Source of the DNA: Amorphochlora amoebiformis
Lineage: Eukaryota > Cercozoa > Chlorarachniophyceae
Length of the DNA: 64,000 nt
Assembly (NCBI GenBank): GCA_054601695.1
Contig: BAAHQB010000064.1
Location: 496,001-560,000, forward strand
Reading direction: 5' to 3'
The notes below the pieces were generated by a model. That model saw only the letters and a program-made list of their open reading frames with translations. It did no database searches and was not told the origin of the DNA. The first letter of the stretch is position 1; each line of letters begins with the position of its first letter. This document shows positions 58,763 through 64,000 of the stretch, piece after piece. The position numbers and the translations under genes are program-made.

Positions 58763-59087
58763 TATGTATACTTATATAAGGATACAAAGATAGCAAAAAA
58801 AATATACATAATATGTACATTGAGATACATATTTTTGTATTAAATATATATATATATATATATATATATAGAAACACGTGTATATATGTATATGTATATA
58901 CATATATTATATAATATATATATATATACATATATATGTATATATATATTTATATTTATATTTACATATATACATATATACATTTGTATACGATGAATAT
59001 ATCAACTCAGGGTTTCTTCGTCAGCTACCTAAACTGGACGTAGAGCTGGTCATTCTCAGCGCAAAAAACATTCAAAGTGTCCGCTAG
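45629..59087 (+). CDS. Gene B: TBC (Rab-GAP family) domain protein, 21 exons
   Basis: The spliced model totals 1134 nt, 377 residues plus TAG, phase-consistent throughout. TBC domains bind Rab GTPases at membranes and normally speed GTP hydrolysis. Family landmarks appear in order across exons B5-B21: [18 protein letters not shown]; the IxxDxxR block (here ISQDVDE...KRFP); the MRELLSSY...TYRPG block where YxQG is usual; [29 protein letters not shown]...FIFYI; and DQEELCWFLRQLP. Both catalytic fingers look substituted: Arg of IxxDxxR is Glu and Gln of YxQ is Pro, so a non-catalytic or altered GAP is inferred. Exons B4-B21 are well supported by homology and phase; B1-B3 are tentative. Introns are the same repeat types as in gene A. 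The exact TBC subfamily was not settled. Confidence 0.8.
45729..45741 (+). CDS. Gene B exon 2 (13 nt, tentative)
   Basis: Phase 2>0, split Thr then FEFR. Acceptor GCTCAG, donor GTGTGG. Confidence 0.3.
45785..45975 (+). repeat. 108-bp tandem duplication at the 5' end of gene B
   Basis: AGGGCCGATAACGAGAGGAA and the following 60 bp occur at 45793 and 45901. Copy 1 lacks one C before its AG, so it reads CTTCAG where copy 2 reads CTTCCAG, the acceptor used for exon 3. A GA-rich run precedes each. Confidence 0.85.
45946..46061 (+). CDS. Gene B exon 3
   Basis: Phase 0>2, [20 protein letters not shown] then [18 protein letters not shown]. Acceptor CTTCCAG, donor GTATAT. The frame is open further 5', so the exon may be longer. 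Confidence 0.5.
46062..46094 (+). other. 33-nt TA segment: minimal intron or coding insert
   Basis: Starts GTATAT and ends TATATAG, but is 33 nt with no stop in frame, so it could be read through as Tyr/Ile codons. It is far shorter than any other intron here. Confidence 0.45.
46095..46241 (+). CDS. Gene B exon 4
   Basis: Phase 2>2, ...[44 protein letters not shown]. Donor GTAAAA. The donor edge AGATTTATTCAGG recurs at 46261 and 46309. A shorter exon from 46158 has the same phase. Confidence 0.65.
46242..47103 (+). repeat. Intron B4: donor copies, hairpin, CCCTAA variants
   Basis: Two donor-edge copies, CA/TA tracts, then degenerate CCTAA and CCCTAA repeats from 46604 to 47000. A stem-loop lies at 46644-46691 and a copy of the AAGATATGCTGAATAATC motif at 47053. 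Confidence 0.75.
46644..46691 (+). other. Perfect-looking inverted repeat (19-bp stem)
   Basis: AGAGTTGTTTAGGATAAGG pairs with CCTTATCCCAAACAACTCT with one mismatch (a G-U pair is not formed; T/C position) across a 10-nt loop. Confidence 0.8.
47104..47134 (+). CDS. Gene B exon 5, start of TBC domain
   Basis: Phase 2>0, split Arg then [10 protein letters not shown], the classic TBC entry motif. Acceptor CCATAG, donor GTAAAT. A diverged copy of the edge lies at 47580-47605 and an inverted piece at 47640-47655. Confidence 0.85.
47135..48092. repeat. Intron B5: (TA)n
   Basis: TA tracts, a GA run at 47680-47704, and the exon 5 edge copies. Confidence 0.75.
48093..48132 (+). CDS. Gene B exon 6
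   Basis: Phase 0>1, [13 protein letters not shown], continuing RGQ|VWKYLIG of the TBC motif. Acceptor TTCTAG, donor GTCGCA. Confidence 0.85.
48508..48536 (+). CDS. Gene B exon 7
   Basis: Phase 1>0, split Gly then KKDVHSRED. Acceptor TACCAG, donor GTAACC entering CCCTAA repeats. Confidence 0.7.
48537..49016 (+). repeat. Introns B7-B8: CCCTAA arrays
   Basis: CCCTAA runs with decayed spacers on both sides of exon 8. Confidence 0.8.
48778..48822 (+). CDS. Gene B exon 8
   Basis: Phase 0>0, [15 protein letters not shown]. Acceptor ACCCAG, donor GTACTT. Confidence 0.65.
49017..49073 (+). CDS. Gene B exon 9, IxxDxx block
   Basis: Phase 0>0, [19 protein letters not shown]. Corresponds to the TBC IxxDxxR motif; the Arg finger position is Glu. 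Acceptor ACCTAG, donor GTATAT. Confidence 0.8.
49372..49439 (+). CDS. Gene B exon 10
   Basis: Phase 0>2, [20 protein letters not shown] then Thr-Tyr, matching the TBC 'L..Y....P..GY' stretch. Acceptor CAAAG, donor GTAATC, then CT-rich DNA. Confidence 0.85.
49440..50375 (+). repeat. Intron B10: CT-rich tract, (TA)n, CCCTAA
   Basis: CTCTCTTT repeats 49466-50030, TA, then CCCTAA 50184-50250 and 50300-50370. A diverged copy of the exon 11 5' edge lies at 50260-50297. Confidence 0.8.
50376..50427 (+). CDS. Gene B exon 11, YxPG block
   Basis: Phase 2>0, split Arg then [17 protein letters not shown]. In TBC domains this follows YxQG; here Q is Pro. Acceptor CCTAG, donor GTAACT. The upstream copy also has Pro, so it is not a single-base slip. 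Confidence 0.7.
50428..51325. repeat. Intron B11: (TA)n with acceptor-edge copies
   Basis: TA tracts. Three copies of a unit around TATATACGTAACC with an ACATTTCAG-like end (51117, 51210, 51315) lead to exon 12. Confidence 0.75.
51326..51403 (+). CDS. Gene B exon 12
   Basis: Phase 0>0, [20 protein letters not shown] then CRNGLR. Acceptor TTTCAG; donor GTTAGC enters TTAGGG repeats. Confidence 0.75.
51404..52140 (+). repeat. Intron B12: TTAGGG units then CCCTAA
   Basis: Five units of about 80-120 bp, each with GCAGAATGGGCTTAGG (derived from the exon 12 edge) and TTAGGG repeats, to 52020; CCCTAA from 52050 to the acceptor. Confidence 0.85.
52141..52203 (+). CDS. Gene B exon 13
   Basis: Phase 0>0, [20 protein letters not shown] then Phe. 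Acceptor CCACAG, donor GTACGT. Confidence 0.75.
52204..53114. repeat. Introns B13-B14: unique and (TA)n
   Basis: B13 opens with unique sequence (52204-52400) holding a diverged AAGACATGCTGAA motif and three CTGGAAAA(A/T)TCTGA-like words; TA tracts follow. Confidence 0.7.
52540..52568 (+). CDS. Gene B exon 14 (29 nt)
   Basis: Phase 0>2, NYRHQIETI plus split Trp. Acceptor TTTTAG, donor GTGTAA; a donor two bases on would break phase. Confidence 0.6.
53115..53166 (+). CDS. Gene B exon 15
   Basis: Phase 2>0, [17 protein letters not shown]. Acceptor CTAAAG, donor GTATAT. A strong GTAAGT lies inside but would break the downstream frame. Confidence 0.7.
53167..53551. repeat. Intron B15: (TA)n
   Basis: TA tracts with a GT run at 53212; nothing else. 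Confidence 0.75.
53552..53589 (+). CDS. Gene B exon 16
   Basis: Phase 0>2, [12 protein letters not shown] plus split Glu, the TBC 'W....F...LP' motif. Acceptor TATCAG, donor GTAATA. Its 3' edge recurs at 53797-53823. Confidence 0.8.
53590..55203 (+). repeat. Intron B16: CCCTAA, (TA)n, acceptor-edge array
   Basis: CCCTAA blocks at 53594 and 53823. From 54270 there are about five earlier copies of GTGTACATTG-GATTATGGGAT (54280, 54685, 54803, 54938, 55077) before the real exon 17. Confidence 0.85.
55204..55243 (+). CDS. Gene B exon 17
   Basis: Phase 2>0, split Glu then [13 protein letters not shown], the TBC 'LRLWD.YL.E' signature. Acceptor TATATAG, donor GTATGC. Its 3' part recurs at 55308-55335. 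Confidence 0.85.
55244..56980 (+). repeat. Intron B17: (TA)n and CACGTG minisatellite
   Basis: TA tracts, unique DNA at 55560-55755, then a GGTCACGTG minisatellite in six higher-order units (55745-56450), then unique and TA DNA. Two open pieces (55621-55755, 56520-56546) do not fit the TBC frame. Confidence 0.8.
56981..57014 (+). CDS. Gene B exon 18
   Basis: Phase 0>1, [11 protein letters not shown]. The YVC matches the helix after WD.YL.E in TBC domains. Acceptor TCCCAG, donor GTGAAT; an earlier GTATGT would shift the frame. Confidence 0.7.
57015..57771. repeat. Intron B18: (TA)n and unique DNA
   Basis: TA tracts to 57410, then about 360 bp of unique sequence with GTGACGTCAC palindromes at 57571 and 57584. 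The piece 57443-57558 is open in two frames but fits neither neighbour. Confidence 0.65.
57772..57795 (+). CDS. Gene B exon 19 (24 nt)
   Basis: Phase 1>1, split Gly then YTFIFYI. Acceptor TAACAG, donor GTATGT. AT-rich, accepted because it joins YVCL to ILSM in the expected TBC helix. Confidence 0.6.
57796..58552. repeat. Intron B19: (TA)n with diverged exon copies
   Basis: TA and GT tracts. Two degenerate copies of exon 20 lie at 58127-58161 and 58335-58360, each after an AG. Confidence 0.75.
58553..58609 (+). CDS. Gene B exon 20
   Basis: Phase 1>1, split Ser then [18 protein letters not shown], matching the TBC C-terminal helix. All three frames are open; this one fits phase and family. 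Acceptor TCTCAG, donor GTAATA. Confidence 0.75.
58610..59010. repeat. Intron B20: (TA)n, (GT)n, (TTA)n
   Basis: TA, GT (58652-58698) and a 27-bp ATT run (58720-58746). Confidence 0.8.
59011..59087 (+). CDS. Gene B exon 21, terminal
   Basis: Phase 1 in, split Trp then [33 protein letters not shown] matches the TBC 'FLQ.LP' end motif. Acceptor ACTCAG. Confidence 0.85.
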
Positions 59088-59877
59088 ATATAGTAGATCA
59101 CGTTATGCGGCCCCTAGATCATCATATGGAATAATTTCACATCCTCGACATCCTCCAGTCCCCTCTAGCACTCACTGGGCTTCGTCAATGTCATCAAATT
59201 ATCATATATCTGTTGTTGAATAGAATTCCATTTTATACTCTATATATATATATATACATATGAATATAATATGTAATGTATACTCTTTTACGTATACTTT
59301 GATTTCCTTTCCAAAGGTATATTTACAGGTTTATCATGATAATTCTAGTTTTTAGTCTAGGCCGGACTAATCTAACTAGGCTAACTTAATATAATCATGC
59401 AAGTCATATAACCTAGTCTCTAGGTATACGAGAACATTGTTGACGAGCTTAGAACTGAGCCCAGGTGGCATAGGCTGCTAGCCTCTAGAGCCTATGATTG
59501 CTACATATAGGGCTGGTATTCATAGTGCTCAATGCATTTGCTGTATCTGTGTCTAGTCTAGTAGTGTCTTCTAGAAGAGTGTGTAAGTCACTTTTTTTAT
59601 CTCGGTCACTAAACATCTAGATATCGTGATTAATTAAGTTACTAGTCAGTGGGTGCACACGTGGTCAAGTGACACTTGAGGTAAGTCACGTGGTCAGTAT
59701 GGTACTAGTTAACTACAGTCTCAGCTAAGTTTACTCTAGACACCACTGCGATCTGTAGGGAGAAGCAAATTTAAAAGTCATTTTGAAAATTTAAAAATTG
59801 CTGCGCCGTGTGCCTTACATTTACAGTCTATGTTGTACATGTACGTATGTTACTGCGAGTACTGTCCTACGGTGTGT
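59088..59877. other. Intergenic region between genes B and C
   Basis: Mostly unique DNA: gene B 3' UTR and gene C promoter by inference. An isolated copy of the gene B CACGTG unit lies at 59648-59705. Confidence 0.6.
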
Positions 59878-59952
59878 ATGTCGGAGCAAACAGCATATAT
59901 TCCACCCTTCTATACACTGTACGTTGAAGAAAAAAATGAAGATATTTCTGGT
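59878..59952 (+). CDS. Gene C exon 1
   Basis: [20 protein letters not shown] then EDISG; phase out 0, donor GTAGGT. A donor at 59951 would break phase with exon 2. Confidence 0.7.
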
Positions 59953-60254
59953 GTAGGTTTCTTCTAAATGCCTTTGTATATTCGAAAACGAATTTCAAAA
60001 GATTTTTTTTTGGTTTTTTTTTTTCTTATGGATTGAAAATATTTTTGTATATTTGTATGTATATATGTATATATGTATGGATAATTATGTATATGATGCA
60101 AGTATTCATACATAACATATCACACGTATATATGAGCATAAATCGCATGAAGATATTTAATTTTGATATATGTGTATATATATATTATATATTGAAATAC
60201 AGGTTTTAGATCCAGAGGCGAAACGGCCAAAACCCCGCCTACGTATAAATACAC

Positions 60255-60312
<58 letters not shown>

Positions 60313-60402
60313 GCATAAATATTTTTATGATTTATACATTTTTATACAATAATAAGTATTCATGATACAAATCCATTTTTATGTATGTGTAAATACATGT
60401 AC

Positions 60403-60433
<31 letters not shown>

Positions 60434-60546
60434 AAATGTGTATGTATATATTTATAATATTTTTAGGTGTAAATAATATATCTTAATGTATATTTTTAAT
60501 AAGTACATCACCTACACACACACACGTATATATATATATATACACG

Positions 60547-60595
<49 letters not shown>

Positions 60596-60745
60596 ATACA
60601 CTTGGTACTTAAAGTACATATATACATAAATATAGGTATGTAATATTACATGAGGTTTAGAGCTTCTCTTCTTAAGCCCTGATTTTGGGGTAGCTCTCTA
60701 CATATACATAAATATATATATTATATATATATACACCTATACAAG

Positions 60746-60795
<50 letters not shown>

Positions 60796-60840
60796 ACAGA
60801 AATTTATATTAATGCGTGTATATTTACATATGCATACATA

Positions 60841-60877
<37 letters not shown>

Positions 60878-61210
60878 ACGTGCATGCATACCTCAAAATT
60901 ATCATACATTCATATAAATCCATGCCCACATAACAAACTTATACATACCTACGCCCGCAAACAAACCAAAAACCACACCAAAAACACCTAAATTAAGATC
61001 ATACCGGAGACCCGTTTACAGCCTTGCATCTCCGTTTCCCCTCGGAAACAGAACGTAACGGCTGCTGTAACGGCTGCTGTAACGGCTGCTGTAACGGCTG
61101 TTGTAACGGCTGCTGTAACTTCTGCTGTAACGGCGACTCAAAATGTAACGGTGGCTCATTCGATGGTAACGGTCGTGACAACTTATAGTCTGGTGTGCGA
61201 AACCCTCTAA
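59878..61210 (+). CDS. Gene C: small four-exon gene of unknown function
   Basis: Exons total 333 nt, 110 residues plus TAA, phase-consistent. It starts at an ATG in unique DNA and begins [20 protein letters not shown]. The middle is basic and proline-rich ([11 protein letters not shown]), followed by [10 protein letters not shown]. The C-terminal part is a Val-Thr-Ala-Ala repeat encoded by a 12-bp minisatellite. No family was recognised. The gene lies 0.8 kb downstream of gene B on the same strand and converges with gene D. The repeat could instead be the start of an intron (GTAACG after AAC), which would leave the true C-terminus elsewhere. Confidence 0.65.
60203..60242 (+). CDS. Gene C exon 2
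   Basis: Phase 0>1, [13 protein letters not shown]. Acceptor ATACAG, donor GTATAA. Confidence 0.75.
60243..60660. repeat. Intron C2: (TA)n, (CA)n
   Basis: TA tracts with two CA runs (60513, 60542). Intron C1 (59953-60202) is unique AT-rich DNA with T-runs at 60003-60024. Confidence 0.75.
60661..60689 (+). CDS. Gene C exon 3
   Basis: Phase 1>0, split Gln then LLFLSPDFG. Acceptor GTTTAG, donor GTAGCT. Confidence 0.65.
60690..61021. other. Intron C3: (TA)n and unique DNA
   Basis: TA tracts to 60880, then unique A/C-rich sequence to the TTACAG acceptor. Confidence 0.65.
61022..61210 (+). CDS. Gene C exon 4, VTAA repeat, terminal
   Basis: Phase 0, [11 protein letters not shown], then five to seven VTAA-like units, then [27 protein letters not shown]. 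The unit GTAACGGCTGCT (61054-61120) is near-perfect; third copy variants change Ala to Val or Ser. Confidence 0.6.
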   Translation, partial: PCISVSPRKQNVTAAVTAAVTAAVTAVVTAAVTSAVTATQNVTVAHSMVTVVTTYSLVCETL

Positions 61211-61317
61211 TCTCTATTTGAGAGGTCGTAGGGGTTGACTGGGGGGGGGCGAGGGAGGGAAGGGGTTCAGATTTTTTTTTTTTTAGTTTTAAGACTAGAA
61301 GTCTCTAGACTTCGTTT
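61211..61317. other. Spacer between convergent genes C and D
   Basis: Unique DNA with a G-run (61241-61250), a T-run (61272-61284) and AGTCTCTAGACT-like dyad near 61300. Two 3' UTRs must share or overlap here. Confidence 0.6.
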
Positions 61318-63665
<2,348 letters not shown>

Positions 63666-63730
63666 CTAAGATAGTATATATTATGTATATATGTATATAT
63701 ATATATATGTATATATACATGTGTAAAAAT

Positions 63731-63766
<36 letters not shown>

Positions 63767-63842
63767 TATACATATATATATATACATATACATATATATA
63801 TATGCCATAGACTTCCACTCCTAAGATAGTATACATTATATG

Positions 63843-63883
<41 letters not shown>

Positions 63884-63900
63884 AATATATATGAAGGATC

Positions 63901-63938
<38 letters not shown>

Positions 63939-64000
63939 TATATACATTATACGTATATGGTACATATATTTATTTATATATGCTTGCATAAATATGTTTT
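63666..64000. repeat. (TA)n with an acceptor-edge copy, to window end
   Basis: TA tracts plus a copy of TAGACTTCCACTCCTAAGAT (63809), the 5' edge of the gene D exon above. Confidence 0.75.

Overview
The window is eukaryotic nuclear DNA from an organism I cannot name. It carries four spliced genes whose exons are tiny unique islands (mean about 50 nt) in a sea of simple repeats: (TA)n, CT-rich tracts, and long interstitial runs of the TTAGGG-type telomere motif in both orientations. The genes were reconstructed by hand. Each island was tested for an AG acceptor, a GT (rarely GC) donor and an open frame, and then for whether its codon phase joins the next island. The long open frames made of Tyr/Ile, Leu/Ser/Pro or Arg/Val repeats are translations of the simple repeats, not genes. 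TTAGGG telomeres occur in animals, fungi and many protists, so they do not fix the taxon; a large-intron unicellular eukaryote is an inference.

Gene A (+, 1439-44076) has 57 modelled exons totalling 2853 nt, exactly 951 codons with the stop, in 42.6 kb. Every junction keeps phase. Its 5' end lies upstream of 1439. I do not recognise the protein; it is mostly helical, with a Pro/Glu-rich ten-residue repeat and a charged helix near the C-terminus. Gene B (+, 45629-59087) has 21 modelled exons, 1134 nt, 377 residues. It is a TBC (Rab-GAP family) domain protein whose two catalytic finger positions both appear to be substituted. Gene C (+, 59878-61210) is a four-exon gene of 110 residues ending in a Val-Thr-Ala-Ala repeat. 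Gene D (-, 63665-61318, continuing past the window end) converges on gene C; the stop codons are about 110 bp apart. C and D are unrecognised.

Layout: 1-1438 repeat DNA upstream of the first recognised exon; 1439-44076 gene A; 44077-45628 mostly unique intergenic DNA, probably holding the A 3' UTR and B promoter; 45629-59087 gene B; 59088-59877 unique intergenic DNA; 59878-61210 gene C; 61318-64000 gene D.

The most striking feature is architectural. Roughly twenty exon boundaries are tandemly duplicated: the last or first 15-60 nt of an exon, with its splice site and adjoining intron, recurs two to nine times in the intron in progressively degraded form. The repeats themselves contain splice signals: GTTAGG donors and TTAG acceptors in TTAGGG arrays, CTAAC branch-like motifs in CCCTAA arrays, GTATAT donors and TATAG acceptors in TA arrays. 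This suggests introns that grow by tandem duplication at exon edges and by microsatellite or telomere-repeat expansion. In the entries, 'phase a>b' gives the number of bases of a split codon carried in from the previous exon and carried out to the next.
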